A DNA stretch of 64,000 nucleotides from positions 15,140 through 79,139 of the forward strand of contig JBGQLG010000004.1 in the NCBI GenBank assembly GCA_041499965.1, read 5' to 3'. Shown here piece after piece: positions 29,026 to 37,408 of this stretch. The notes beneath the pieces were generated by a model that was not told where the DNA came from, did not search any database, and worked only from the letters and a program-made list of their open reading frames with translations. A program made the position numbers and the translations under genes. The stretch's first letter is position 1, and every line of letters begins with the position of its first letter. Source of the DNA: AR5 sp041499965 (GTDB taxonomy: Bacteria; Methylomirabilota; Methylomirabilia; Rokubacteriales; CSP1-6).

Positions 29026-29060
29026 TACCATGTGGTAATGAAATTCCCGGGTCGTACCAC
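29026..29060. promoter_or_regulatory. Candidate activator-binding (UAS) sites
   Basis: TACCA-TG-TGGTA forms an inverted repeat at 29026-29037, and a further half-site TACCAC lies at 29055-29060, inverted relative to GTGGTA at 29032. They lie 90-130 bp upstream of the start predicted for the -24/-12 promoter at 29127 and next to the gene for the activator. Confidence 0.45.
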
Positions 29061-29126
29061 CCATCACTGAGCCGGCAATGACCTGTAAACGCCAACATAT
29101 CAAGACATATTTGCCGAAAACACCTA

Positions 29127-29142
29127 TGGCACGGCTCTCGCT
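29127..29142 (+). promoter_or_regulatory. Sigma-54 (-24/-12) promoter, GAF-GGDEF gene
   Basis: TGGCACGGCTCTCGCT matches the TGGCACG-N4-TTGCW consensus at every position but one (T13 to C), with GG at 28-29 and GC at 40-41 of this stretch. Predicted start near 29153, only about 5 nt before the ATG at 29158; if the GTG at 29200 is the true start the leader is about 47 nt. Confidence 0.65.
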
Positions 29143-29157
29143 TGACGAAGTGCTCCG

Positions 29158-30237
29158 ATGACTGATCTGCCGACGGGTCGATCCAGAGACGAAGCACGAG
29201 TGGCGACCGAGCGCCTCAAGCAGCTCATCGCCATCGGCATCGCGCTGACCAGTGAGCGCGAACTGTCGAAGCTCCTCGAGCGGATCGTCGGCGAGGCCCG
29301 GCGCTTCGCCAACGCCGAGACCGGCGCCCTCTTCCTTCGTGACGGCGACGCGCTGCGCTTCGCCGTGGCGCAGAATGACGGGCTGCTCGAGCGCCTGGGC
29401 GAGCGCGAGATGCGGCGCCACTTCGCTGCCGAGCCGCTCACGCTCGCCCAGCCGAGCCTGGCCGGTTACGTCGCGCTGACCGGTCGTCTGGTCAACCTCC
29501 CCGACAGCGACGAGGCGCTGCAGGACCAGCCCTACGCCTTCAACCGCGAGCTCGACGCCCTGTTTCGGTACCAGACAGGCTCGGTGCTCGTGGTTCCGCT
29601 CCAGGAACCCAAGGGCGAGGTGATCGGCGTGCTGCAGCTCGTCAACGCGCGCAACGACCACGGCGAGGTCGTGCCCTTCGAAGCCGAGCTGGAGGGCCTG
29701 GTCCAGGCGCTCGCCTCCCAGGCCGCGGTGGCCATCCGCAACGCCCGGCTCGAGGAACTGTCGTTCAAGGATCCTCTCACCGGCGTCTACAACCGTCGGC
29801 ACTTCGCGCTCCGCATCGAAGAGGAGGCCAGGCGCCACGCCCGCTTCGGCGAGCCGCTCTCGCTGGTCCTTCTCGACCTCGACCGCTTCAAGCAGATCAA
29901 CGACGAGCTGGGGCACGCGGCCGGCGACGACACGCTGCGCGAGTCGGCCCAGCTCATCGTGGCCAACTCGCGCAGCTTCTCGGTCGTGACCCGCTACGGC
30001 GGCGACGAGTTCGCGGTGCTCCTCGTCAACACGCCCAAGGCCGGCGCCGTCAAGTACGCGCGCCGCATCAAGGACGTGATCGAGCGCCATCGGTTCGTGC
30101 ACGGACCGCTCACGGTCAGCGTGGGGATCGCCGCGCTGCCCGAGGACGTGACGCACAGCGCGGACCTCGTGCCGGCGGCGGATCGCGCACTCTACGCGGC
30201 CAAGCGTCTCGGCCGGAATCTCATCGAAGTCGCATAG
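29158..30237 (+). CDS. GAF-GGDEF diguanylate cyclase
   Basis: A 359-aa soluble cyclase: GAF domain (about 20-170) and GGDEF domain (about 195-358) with DPLTGVYNRRHF, LLDLDRFKQINDELGH and an intact A-site RYGGDEFAVLL. The inhibitory I-site RxxD is lost (RSFS at that position). The start may be the ATG at 29158 or the GTG at 29200, which would better fit the sigma-54-type promoter just upstream. It is divergent from the NtrC-type gene, while a c-di-GMP phosphodiesterase operon lies on the other side, so one activator may control both synthesis and breakdown. Confidence 0.9.
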   Translation: MTDLPTGRSRDEARVATERLKQLIAIGIALTSERELSKLLERIVGEARRFANAETGALFLRDGDALRFAVAQNDGLLERLGEREMRRHFAAEPLTLAQPSLAGYVALTGRLVNLPDSDEALQDQPYAFNRELDALFRYQTGSVLVVPLQEPKGEVIGVLQLVNARNDHGEVVPFEAELEGLVQALASQAAVAIRNARLEELSFKDPLTGVYNRRHFALRIEEEARRHARFGEPLSLVLLDLDRFKQINDELGHAAGDDTLRESAQLIVANSRSFSVVTRYGGDEFAVLLVNTPKAGAVKYARRIKDVIERHRFVHGPLTVSVGIAALPEDVTHSADLVPAADRALYAAKRLGRNLIEVA

Positions 30238-30279
30238 CACTCCTCGGGCGGGCTCGCGCGCCGTCTTCGCCGGCCGCCG

Positions 30280-30285
30280 TATACT
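30280..30285 (+). promoter_or_regulatory. -10 box giving a leaderless transcript
   Basis: TATACT ends 6 nt before the ATG at 30292, so transcription should begin at or next to that ATG. The -35 region is weak. Confidence 0.45.
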
Positions 30286-30291
30286 CCGGGC

Positions 30292-30384
30292 ATGGACAGC
30301 GAGGAGCGCAGGCGCGGGGCTCGGCGCCCACGAGCGACTGACGTGCCGCAGCCGCCCCGGACCAGCGAAGGATTCCCCGGATGA
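30292..30384 (+). CDS. Possible 30-aa leader peptide coupled to the AceE-like gene
   Basis: Short frame from the ATG at 30292, right after a TATACT box, reading MDSEERRRGARRPRATDVPQ and ten more residues; its TGA overlaps the ATG of the AceE-like gene (ATGA at 30381). The main gene has no obvious ribosome-binding site, so translation of this small Arg-rich frame from a leaderless mRNA followed by reinitiation is plausible. It has no known homologue that I can recognise. Confidence 0.4.
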   Translation: MDSEERRRGARRPRATDVPQPPRTSEGFPG

Positions 30385-32657
30385 CGCACCTGGAGACGCT
30401 CGAGCGCATCCAGCAGCGCGTGCTCTGGCTCTCGGCCTGGATGGTCCACCACGCCAACGCGCGGCCAAGTGTCGACGGCCTCAAGGTCGGCGGGCACCAG
30501 GGCTCGTCGGCGTCGGTGGTCAGCCTGCTGACCGCGCTCTACTTCGACGCGCTACGTCCCGGCGACGTCGTCGCCGTGAAGGCGCACGCCGCCCCGGCGT
30601 TCTACGCGGTCCAGTACCTGCGCGGCCGGTTGAGTGCCGCCGAGCTGCAGGGTCTGCGCGTCTTCGGCGGCCTGCAGGCCTATCCCAGTCGCCGCAAGAA
30701 CCCGGCGGTCGTCGATCTTTCCACGGGCTCGATGGGACTGGGCGCGGTGGCGGCGACGTTCGGTGGCCTCGCCTCACGGTACCTGGTGGATCACGGGGGC
30801 CACGCGACACCCGAGCGGTTCGTCGTGATGGTCGGCGATGCCGAGCTGGACGAAGGCAACGTGTGGGAGGCGCTCGGCGAAGAGGTCGTGCGGCGGCTCG
30901 GCAACGTGCTGTGGATCGTGGACGTCAACCGCCAGAGTCTCGATCGCGTCGTCCCCGACACCCGACCGCGCCAGCTCGCCGACATGTTCCGCGCCGGCGG
31001 CTGGCGCGTCGACGAGCTCCGCTGGGGACGGAAGCTGCAGGCGCACCTCGCAGAGCCCGGCGGTGAGCCTCTGCGCCGGCGGCTGGAGCGCGCATCCAAC
31101 GCGGAGTATCAGCGGTGGCTCCGGCTGCCCGCGGGCACGCTCCGCAAGGCGCTGGTCACCGGACCGGATGGCGGCCTCGACGCCGCGCTCGACCGGGCGC
31201 TCGTCGACGTCGCCGACGAGGCGCTGCCCGCGCTGATCGGTGACGTCGGCGGCCACGACCTCGCGCTTCTTCTCGAGGCCTACGCGGCCGCCGCTCAGGA
31301 GCGTGAGCGCCCCTCGGTGATTCTCGCCCACACGATCAAGGGCTGGGGCCTGCCGTCGGCGGGCGATCCGCTGAATCACACGGCCGTGACGAGCGGCGTG
31401 CAGATCGAGGCGCTGCGGGTGGCCCTCGGCGTCGAGCCGGGCCGGGAATGGGACGGCTTCACGCCGGGTACGCCGGAAGCCGAGCACATCCGGACGCTGC
31501 CGCCGCTGTTCACGCCGCCGCCCGTGCCCCCGCCGCCTGCCGTGCCGGAGACGCTCGACGAGACCTATGCGGAGCAGACGTCGACGCAGGAGGCGTTCGG
31601 CCGTGCGCTGGCGGCGCTGGGTCGGGTGCCGGTCGGCGACGCGATCGTCACGATGTCCGCCGACGTGGCGGTGACCACGCACCTGGCGGGCTGGATGAAC
31701 CGCAAGGGCATCTACTTCCCGTCCGCGCGGCCCGACGCGTTCGCCGACGTGCCGCAGGCCGTGCGCTGGCGGGAGGGTCCCGACGGCCAGCATGTCGAGC
31801 TCGGCATTGCCGAGCACGACCTGTTCCTGACGCTGGCCGCCTTCGGGCTCACCGCCGAGCTGTCCGGTGCCACGTTGCTGCCGATCGGTACGCTCTACGA
31901 TCCATTCGTCACGCGCGGGCTCGACGCGCTGTATCACGCGCTCTACTGTGGCGCGCGCTTCGTCGTGGTCGCCACGCCGTCGGGGATCAGCCTCGCCCCG
32001 GAGGGCGGTGCCCATCAGTCGGTGATCACGCCGGTCATCGGCGTTACCCTGCCCGACCTTGCGTACTACGAGCCGGCATTTGCGCGCGAGGTCGAGTGGA
32101 TCCTACTGGCCGGGTTGCGCGCCGTGGCCGAGCGGCGTGAGAGCCTCTACCTGCGCCTGACCACCGCCCCGGTCGACCAGCGCCTGGCTCTGCCGCCGAC
32201 CGCCGAGCTCCGCGCGGCCGTGCTGGCTGGCGGCTATCGACTCGTCGACGCGCGCGGCGCCCAGGGATGGAGCGCGGAGGCGGCCGTGCACCTCTTCGCG
32301 GTGGGTGTGACCGTCTCCGCTGCCGTGGAGGCGGCCCGCCGGCTCGGCGAGCGCGGCGCCTTCGCCAGCGTGTTCGTCGTCACCAGTCCGGATCGGCTCT
32401 ACCGGGGGCTGCGCGACCCGCGCCCCTACGTCGAGACGCTGGTGGGCGCCGACGAGGAGGACGTGCCGGTGGTCTCGGTCCTCGACGGCCACTCCCACGC
32501 GCTGGCGTTCCTGGGCGGCGCGCTCGGCGTGCCCCAGCTCGCCCTCGGCGTGGACGGCTTCGGTCAGTCGGGGACGCGGCCCGATCTCTATCGCCACTAC
32601 GGCATCGACGCCGACGCCATCGTCGCGGCGGCCGCCACGCTGCTGGGTGGGTTGTAG
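30381..32657 (+). CDS. AceE-like (homodimeric pyruvate dehydrogenase E1/transketolase-type) TPP enzyme
   Basis: A 758-aa thiamine-diphosphate enzyme. The N-terminal half has VDGLKVGGHQGSSAS, VAVKAHAAPAFYAVQYLRG, the LSTGSMGLG segment and the TPP-Mg motif VGDAELDEGNVWEAL to VDVNRQSLDR, which follow the pattern of homodimeric E1 (AceE). The second half has the pyrimidine-domain segments VTMSADVAVTTHLAGW, VELGIAEHDLFLTLAAFGL and a TK C-terminal domain (DGFGQSGTRPDLYRHYGID). It is about 130 residues shorter than AceE. No E2 or E3 gene is near, so the reaction is not certain: an AceE with distant partners or a stand-alone 2-oxoacid-processing enzyme. The glycolate oxidase genes follow. Confidence 0.82.
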   Translation: MTHLETLERIQQRVLWLSAWMVHHANARPSVDGLKVGGHQGSSASVVSLLTALYFDALRPGDVVAVKAHAAPAFYAVQYLRGRLSAAELQGLRVFGGLQAYPSRRKNPAVVDLSTGSMGLGAVAATFGGLASRYLVDHGGHATPERFVVMVGDAELDEGNVWEALGEEVVRRLGNVLWIVDVNRQSLDRVVPDTRPRQLADMFRAGGWRVDELRWGRKLQAHLAEPGGEPLRRRLERASNAEYQRWLRLPAGTLRKALVTGPDGGLDAALDRALVDVADEALPALIGDVGGHDLALLLEAYAAAAQERERPSVILAHTIKGWGLPSAGDPLNHTAVTSGVQIEALRVALGVEPGREWDGFTPGTPEAEHIRTLPPLFTPPPVPPPPAVPETLDETYAEQTSTQEAFGRALAALGRVPVGDAIVTMSADVAVTTHLAGWMNRKGIYFPSARPDAFADVPQAVRWREGPDGQHVELGIAEHDLFLTLAAFGLTAELSGATLLPIGTLYDPFVTRGLDALYHALYCGARFVVVATPSGISLAPEGGAHQSVITPVIGVTLPDLAYYEPAFAREVEWILLAGLRAVAERRESLYLRLTTAPVDQRLALPPTAELRAAVLAGGYRLVDARGAQGWSAEAAVHLFAVGVTVSAAVEAARRLGERGAFASVFVVTSPDRLYRGLRDPRPYVETLVGADEEDVPVVSVLDGHSHALAFLGGALGVPQLALGVDGFGQSGTRPDLYRHYGIDADAIVAAAATLLGGL

Positions 32658-32660
32658 CGG

Positions 32661-32666
32661 TATACT
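32661..32666 (+). promoter_or_regulatory. -10 box of the glcDEF operon
   Basis: TATACT, 10 nt before the glcD ATG at 32677; leader about 4 nt. No clear -35 box and no ribosome-binding site in the gap. Confidence 0.45.
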
Positions 32667-32676
32667 TCGAGCACCG

Positions 32677-34155
32677 ATGGTCACCCTCACCCCCGACCGC
32701 AAATCCGCGCTTCGCCGCGAGCTGGCCGCCATCGTCGGCCCCGGCGGCGTGCTGTCCGAGCCGGACGAGCTGCTCGTCTACGAGTCGGACGGGCTGACGC
32801 TGCTGCGGGCCCTGGCCGATTTCGTGGTCTTCCCCACGGCGGCCGAGCACGTGGCGGACATCGTGAAGCTGGCCAACCGCGAGCGGCTGCCGTTCGTGGC
32901 TCGCGGCGCCGGGACCGGGCTGTCGGGCGGCTGCCTGCCGGCCGAGGGCGGCATCGTGATCTCGATGATGCGCATGAACCGCGTCCTCGAGGTCGACTAC
33001 GACAACCAGATCGCCGTCGTCGAGCCGGGGCTGGTCAACCTGCACCTGTCGTGGGCGGTCGGCCCCCGCGGCTTCTACTACGCGCCGGACCCGTCGAGCC
33101 AGCAGGCCTGCACCATCGGCGGCAACATCGCCAACAACTCGGGCGGCCCCCACACGCTGAAGTACGGCGTCACCGTGAACCACGTGCTCGGCCTCGAGGT
33201 CGTGATGCCCGAGGACGGCAGCATCGTGTGGCTGGGCGGCCGCACGCGCGACCCGCTCGGCTACGATCTGCCCGGCCTCTTCGTCGGGTCGGAGGGCACC
33301 TTCGGCATCGCCACCAAGATCGTCGTGCGCATCCTCCGCAAGCCCCAGGCGGTGAAGACGGTGCTCGCCGTCTTCGATCAGGTCGAGCACGCCTCGGCGG
33401 CCGTCTCGGCGATCATCGCGCGCGGCCTGGTGCCGGCGGCGATCGAGATGATCGACCACCTGACGATCCAGGCCGTCGAGGACGCCTTCGGCTGCGGCTA
33501 TCCGCGCGACGCGGCCGCCGCGCTGCTGATCGAGGTCGACGGCCTCCGCGCGGGCCTGGACGCCCAGGCCGATCGCATCGAGGCGGCCTGCCGCGAGTCG
33601 GGCGCGCGCGACGTGCGGACGGCGGCTGACGAGGCCGAGCGCCAGCTCTTGTGGAAGGGACGCAAGTCGGCGTTCGGCGCCTACGGCCGGGTGTCACCCG
33701 CCTACATGGTGATGGACGGCGTCATCCCGCGCACCAAGCTGCCCTATGTGCTCGGCCGCGTGAACGAGATCGTGGCCGCCCACGGTCTGCGTGTCGGCAA
33801 CGTGTTCCACGCCGGCGACGGCAACCTGCATCCGAACATCCTCTACGATCCGCGCAAGCCGGGCGAGGAAGCGCGCGTGGTGCAGGCCGGCGCCGAGATC
33901 ATGAAGGTCTGCGCCGAAGTCGGCGGCTCGATCTCGGGCGAGCACGGCATCGGACTGGAGAAGTCCGACTTCATGCCGTTCATCTTCTCCGCCGCCGATC
34001 TCGAGTTCATGCAACGGCTCAAGACCGCGTTCAACCCGAACGGTCTCTGCAACCCGGGCAAGGTCTTCCCGACGAAGAAGTCCTGCGTCGAGGTGGGGCC
34101 GGTCGCCTATCGGCCGCACACGATCGAAGAACAGGGCCTCGCGCAGCGCTTCTGA
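32677..34155 (+). CDS. glcD: Glycolate oxidase subunit GlcD
   Basis: A 492-aa FAD enzyme subunit; the ATG at 32677 is preferred because the TATACT box lies just upstream and family homology starts there. It has the PCMH FAD-binding domain (VARGAGTGLSGGCLPAEGG, IGGNIANNSGGPHTLKYG, VGSEGTFGIAT) and the FAD-oxidase C domain ending in NVFHAGDGNLHPNILYD and SGEHGIGLEKSDFM. It oxidises glycolate (or D-lactate) to the 2-oxo acid, passing electrons to GlcE and GlcF. First gene of glcDEF. Confidence 0.94.
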   Translation: MVTLTPDRKSALRRELAAIVGPGGVLSEPDELLVYESDGLTLLRALADFVVFPTAAEHVADIVKLANRERLPFVARGAGTGLSGGCLPAEGGIVISMMRMNRVLEVDYDNQIAVVEPGLVNLHLSWAVGPRGFYYAPDPSSQQACTIGGNIANNSGGPHTLKYGVTVNHVLGLEVVMPEDGSIVWLGGRTRDPLGYDLPGLFVGSEGTFGIATKIVVRILRKPQAVKTVLAVFDQVEHASAAVSAIIARGLVPAAIEMIDHLTIQAVEDAFGCGYPRDAAAALLIEVDGLRAGLDAQADRIEAACRESGARDVRTAADEAERQLLWKGRKSAFGAYGRVSPAYMVMDGVIPRTKLPYVLGRVNEIVAAHGLRVGNVFHAGDGNLHPNILYDPRKPGEEARVVQAGAEIMKVCAEVGGSISGEHGIGLEKSDFMPFIFSAADLEFMQRLKTAFNPNGLCNPGKVFPTKKSCVEVGPVAYRPHTIEEQGLAQRF

Positions 34156-34166
34156 GCGGAATCGCC

Positions 34167-35471
34167 GTGCCTGCGCTGCTCGACACCCTCCGCGCGACCG
34201 TCGGTGCCGCCCACGTGCTCATCGGCGTGGAGCTCTCGCCCTTCGTGATCGAGGGCCGCACTCCCGACGCCGCCGTCTTCCCCGGCACCGCCGAGGAGGT
34301 GGCGGCGGTCGTGCGCGCGGCCGCCGCGGCCGGCGCGGCGATCGTGCCCTGGGGCGGCGGCACCGCGGTGGCGGTCGGCGAGCCGCCGCCGCACGCGGCG
34401 CTCGTCCTCGGCCTGCGCCGGCTCGCGCGACTGGTCGAGCACGAGCCCGGTGACCTGACCGCGACGGTCGAGGCGGGCCTCACGCTGGCCGTCTTCCAAG
34501 ATAGCCTGCGGGCGCGCGGTCAGTGGCTCTCGCTCGATCCGCCGGATCCTCAGCACGCGACCGTGGGCGGCATCATCGCCGCCGATGCCTCGGGCCCGCG
34601 GCGGCATCTGTACGGCACGGTCCGAGACTTACTCATCGGCCTCACCGTGGTGACCGCCGAGGGCGCCATCGTGCGGGGTGGCGGCAAGGTCGTCAAGAAC
34701 GTGGCGGGCTACGACCTGCCGAAGCTGTTCGTCGGCGCCTGGGGCACGCTGGGCATCGTGGTCGAGGCCACCTTCAAGCTGCGCCCGTTGCCCGACGAGG
34801 AGCGGCTGCTCGCCGTCCGCTTCGATCGCCTGAAGGATTGCGGCGCCGCCGCCCGGAGCCTGCTGGCCGGCGATCTCATTCCCAACGCGGTCGACATCGT
34901 CGATCCCGTCGCCGCGGCGGCGCTGGGGCTCGGCAGTGCGGCGGCGCTCGTCGTCGGCTTCGACGGGTTGCGCGAGCAGGTCGACTGGCAGGTCGCCGAG
35001 CTCACCGCGCTCGCCGGGTCGCTGGGCGGCCGCGACGTCGCCACGCTGCCGCCGGCCACGTGGCCGCGGCTGGCGACGATCGCGCGCGACGCCATCGATT
35101 CGCGGGCGGCGCTGATGCGCTTCTCGGTGCTGCCGACGCTCGTGGCGGAGACGATGGAGCAGGGCGCCCAGGCGGCGCGCCAGCGCGGGCTGGCCAGTGC
35201 GTGGGCCGCCCACGCCGGGGTCGGCGTGATCGAGGCAGCGCTGATGGCCGGGCGCGATGCCGCCGACGTCACCGCGGTGCTGACCGAGTGGCGGGCGATG
35301 GCGACGACCGGCGGCGGCCACGCCACGCTCACCTGGGCACCGCTGGCCGTGAAGTCGCAGGTGCCGGTGTGGGGCGACGCCGGCCCCGCCGGCCGGATCA
35401 TGCAGGCCATCAAGGCGCAGCTCGATCCCCACAACGTCCTCAACCCCGGGCGATTCGTGGCGGGCATCTGA
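34167..35471 (+). CDS. glcE: Glycolate oxidase FAD-binding subunit GlcE
   Basis: A 434-aa protein from the GTG at 34167, 11 nt after glcD. The FAD-binding PCMH domain is seen in VPWGGGTAVAVGEPPP, LDPPDPQHATVGGIIAADASGPRRHLYGTVRDLL and VVKNVAGYDLPKLFVGAWGTLG, the standard GlcE pattern, and the C-terminus ends in IKAQLDPHNVLNPGRFV. It forms the GlcDEF complex with its neighbours. Confidence 0.92.
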   Translation: MPALLDTLRATVGAAHVLIGVELSPFVIEGRTPDAAVFPGTAEEVAAVVRAAAAAGAAIVPWGGGTAVAVGEPPPHAALVLGLRRLARLVEHEPGDLTATVEAGLTLAVFQDSLRARGQWLSLDPPDPQHATVGGIIAADASGPRRHLYGTVRDLLIGLTVVTAEGAIVRGGGKVVKNVAGYDLPKLFVGAWGTLGIVVEATFKLRPLPDEERLLAVRFDRLKDCGAAARSLLAGDLIPNAVDIVDPVAAAALGLGSAAALVVGFDGLREQVDWQVAELTALAGSLGGRDVATLPPATWPRLATIARDAIDSRAALMRFSVLPTLVAETMEQGAQAARQRGLASAWAAHAGVGVIEAALMAGRDAADVTAVLTEWRAMATTGGGHATLTWAPLAVKSQVPVWGDAGPAGRIMQAIKAQLDPHNVLNPGRFVAGI

Positions 35472-35473
35472 GC

Positions 35474-36820
35474 GTGACGCACCCGACGCCCGCGAGTACC
35501 ACGCCGTCGCCGCTCACCCTGCACGGGCTCAGCGTGGAGGGCGTGAACCAGTGCGTGCACTGCGGGCTCTGCCTGGCCTCCTGCCCGACGTTCTCCGAGC
35601 TCGGCACCGAGATGGACTCGCCGCGCGGCCGCATCTTCCTCATCAAGTCGCTGGCCGAGGGGCGCATCGGCCTCAGCGATCCGACCGTCGAGCATCTGTC
35701 GCTCTGCCTCGACTGCCGCGCGTGCGAGACGGTCTGCCCGGCCGGCGTGCCCTACGGACGGCTGATCGAGGCGGCCAAGGCCGAGATCGAGCGCCAGAGA
35801 CCGGGGGGCCTCGGGCGCCGCGCGTTTCGCTGGCTGAACTTCGGGCTGCTGCTCGGTCACCGACGCGTGCTGGCCCTGGCCGCCGCGGGGCTACGCCTCT
35901 ACCAGGCCAGCGGCCTGCAGTCGCTGGTGCGGCGAACCGGGCTCGCGCGGCTGTTGCCGGGCACGCTGCCGGCGTGGGAGGCGCTGCTGCCGACGATGCC
36001 GTCGGCCGCCGAGCGCGCGCCGCTGCCGGCGCTGACGCCGGCCGTCGGCCCGCGTCGCGCCCGCGTCGCGATGCTGACGGGCTGCGTGCAGTCGATCGTG
36101 TTCGGTGCCCACAATCGGGCGACCGCGCGCGTCCTGGCCCGCAACGGGTGTGACGTGCTGGCGCCGTCGGGGCAGGGCTGCTGCGGCGCGCTCAACGCCC
36201 ACGGCGGCGATCACGCGCGGGCCGTCGCGATGGCGAAGCGTACGATCGAGACGTTCGAGGCCGCGGGCGCCGACGCGATCGTCGTCAACACCTCCGGCTG
36301 CGGCGCCCACATGAAGGCGTACGACGCGCTGCTGGCCGACGATCCGGCCTGGGCCGAGCGGGGCGCCCGTTTCGCGCGCATCGTGCAGGACCTGGCCGAG
36401 TTCCTGGCGCGCGAGCCGCTGCGCGGCCCGCTGGCGCCGGTGTCGATGACGGTGACCTATCACGATCCGTGTCACGTCGTGCACGGCCAGAAGATCCGCC
36501 GCCAACCGCGCGAGCTGCTGGCCCAGATTCCGGGGCTGAAGGTGGTCGATCTGCCGGAGGCCGATTGGTGCTGCGGCTCGGCCGGGATCTACAACCTCAC
36601 CCAGCCGGAGATGGCCGATCGCCTGCTGCGCCGGAAGGTGCGCAACGTGGCCTCCACCACCGCCGAGGCCGTCGTCACCGCCAACCCCGGCTGCATCCTG
36701 CAGATCCAGGCCGGGCTGCGCGCCCAGGGCATCGAGCGCTCGGTGCTGCATCTCGTCGAGGTGCTCGACCGGGCCTACGCCGGCTCGAGCGCGGCCGCCG
36801 AGGCCGCCGCCCGGACGTGA
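35474..36820 (+). CDS. glcF: Glycolate oxidase iron-sulfur subunit GlcF
   Basis: A 448-aa protein from the GTG at 35474, 2 nt after glcE. Two ferredoxin-type 4Fe-4S motifs are at about residues 25-36 (CVHCGLCLASC) and 76-87 (CLDCRACETVC). Two CCG-type cysteine-rich domains follow (QGCCGALNAHGG and ADWCCGSAGIYNLT, each with a preceding Cys-His segment, TGCVQS and YHDPCHV). Electron-transfer subunit handing electrons to the quinone pool. The MoaB-like gene starts within its stop codon. Confidence 0.94.
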   Translation: MTHPTPASTTPSPLTLHGLSVEGVNQCVHCGLCLASCPTFSELGTEMDSPRGRIFLIKSLAEGRIGLSDPTVEHLSLCLDCRACETVCPAGVPYGRLIEAAKAEIERQRPGGLGRRAFRWLNFGLLLGHRRVLALAAAGLRLYQASGLQSLVRRTGLARLLPGTLPAWEALLPTMPSAAERAPLPALTPAVGPRRARVAMLTGCVQSIVFGAHNRATARVLARNGCDVLAPSGQGCCGALNAHGGDHARAVAMAKRTIETFEAAGADAIVVNTSGCGAHMKAYDALLADDPAWAERGARFARIVQDLAEFLAREPLRGPLAPVSMTVTYHDPCHVVHGQKIRRQPRELLAQIPGLKVVDLPEADWCCGSAGIYNLTQPEMADRLLRRKVRNVASTTAEAVVTANPGCILQIQAGLRAQGIERSVLHLVEVLDRAYAGSSAAAEAAART

Positions 36821-37341
36821 CGAGTCGAGCCCCCGGGTCGACGCCCCTCGAGCACAAGGCGACCGCGCCGACGTCGGTGGGGTGCTTCGTGCTCACGGTG
36901 TCGGACACGCGTACGCCCGACAACGACACCGGCGGCAACGTGATTCGCGAGCTCCTGTCCGGCGCCGGGCACCCCGTGATTGGCTCGGCGATCGTGCGCG
37001 ACGAGCCGGCCGACGTCGCGCGCGTCGTGCGCGAGGCCTGCGCTGACCCGCGCGTGCAGGTCGTTGTCCTCACCGGCGGCACCGGGATCACCTCGCGCGA
37101 CTCCACCTTCGAGGCGGTGGAGGCGTTGCTGGACAAGCGGTTGCCCGGCTTCGGCGAGCTGTTCCGGGTGCTCTCGTACCAGGAGATCGGCGCCGCCGCC
37201 ATGCTCTCGCGCGCCCAGATGGGCATCCACGCGCGGCGCATCGTCGTCTCACTCCCCGGCTCGCCCAACGCCTGCCGGCTCGCGCTCGAGAAGCTCCTGC
37301 TGCCCGAGCTCGGCCACCTCGTACGGGAGGTCAGTCGCTGA
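36817..37341 (+). CDS. moaB: MoaB/MogA-family molybdopterin biosynthesis protein
   Basis: A 174-aa MoCF-domain protein; the GTG overlaps the glcF stop (GTGA). Motifs: LTVSDTRTPDNDTGGNVI, the molybdopterin-binding VVLTGGTGITSRDSTFEAV, FGELFRVLSYQEIGAAAMLSRAQMG and VVSLPGSPNACRLAL. The family adenylylates molybdopterin before metal insertion. In this window molybdenum cofactor would be needed by the xanthine-dehydrogenase-type subunit at 54371, and the MoeB-like protein at 40776 may act in the same pathway. Confidence 0.92.
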   Translation: MTSRAPGSTPLEHKATAPTSVGCFVLTVSDTRTPDNDTGGNVIRELLSGAGHPVIGSAIVRDEPADVARVVREACADPRVQVVVLTGGTGITSRDSTFEAVEALLDKRLPGFGELFRVLSYQEIGAAAMLSRAQMGIHARRIVVSLPGSPNACRLALEKLLLPELGHLVREVSR

Positions 37342-37359
37342 GCCGTCCCTGACGCGCGC

Positions 37360-37365
37360 TATACT
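37360..37365 (+). promoter_or_regulatory. -10 box of the HtrA gene
   Basis: TATACT, with CTGAGC 16 bp upstream as a weak -35. Predicted leader about 37 nt with an AAGGAGG ribosome-binding site near 37396 and a direct repeat TCGATGCGTC in the leader. Confidence 0.45.
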
Positions 37366-37408
37366 CGATGCGTCACTCGATGCGTCCTGCGCTTCAAGGA
37401 GGCTTGGC

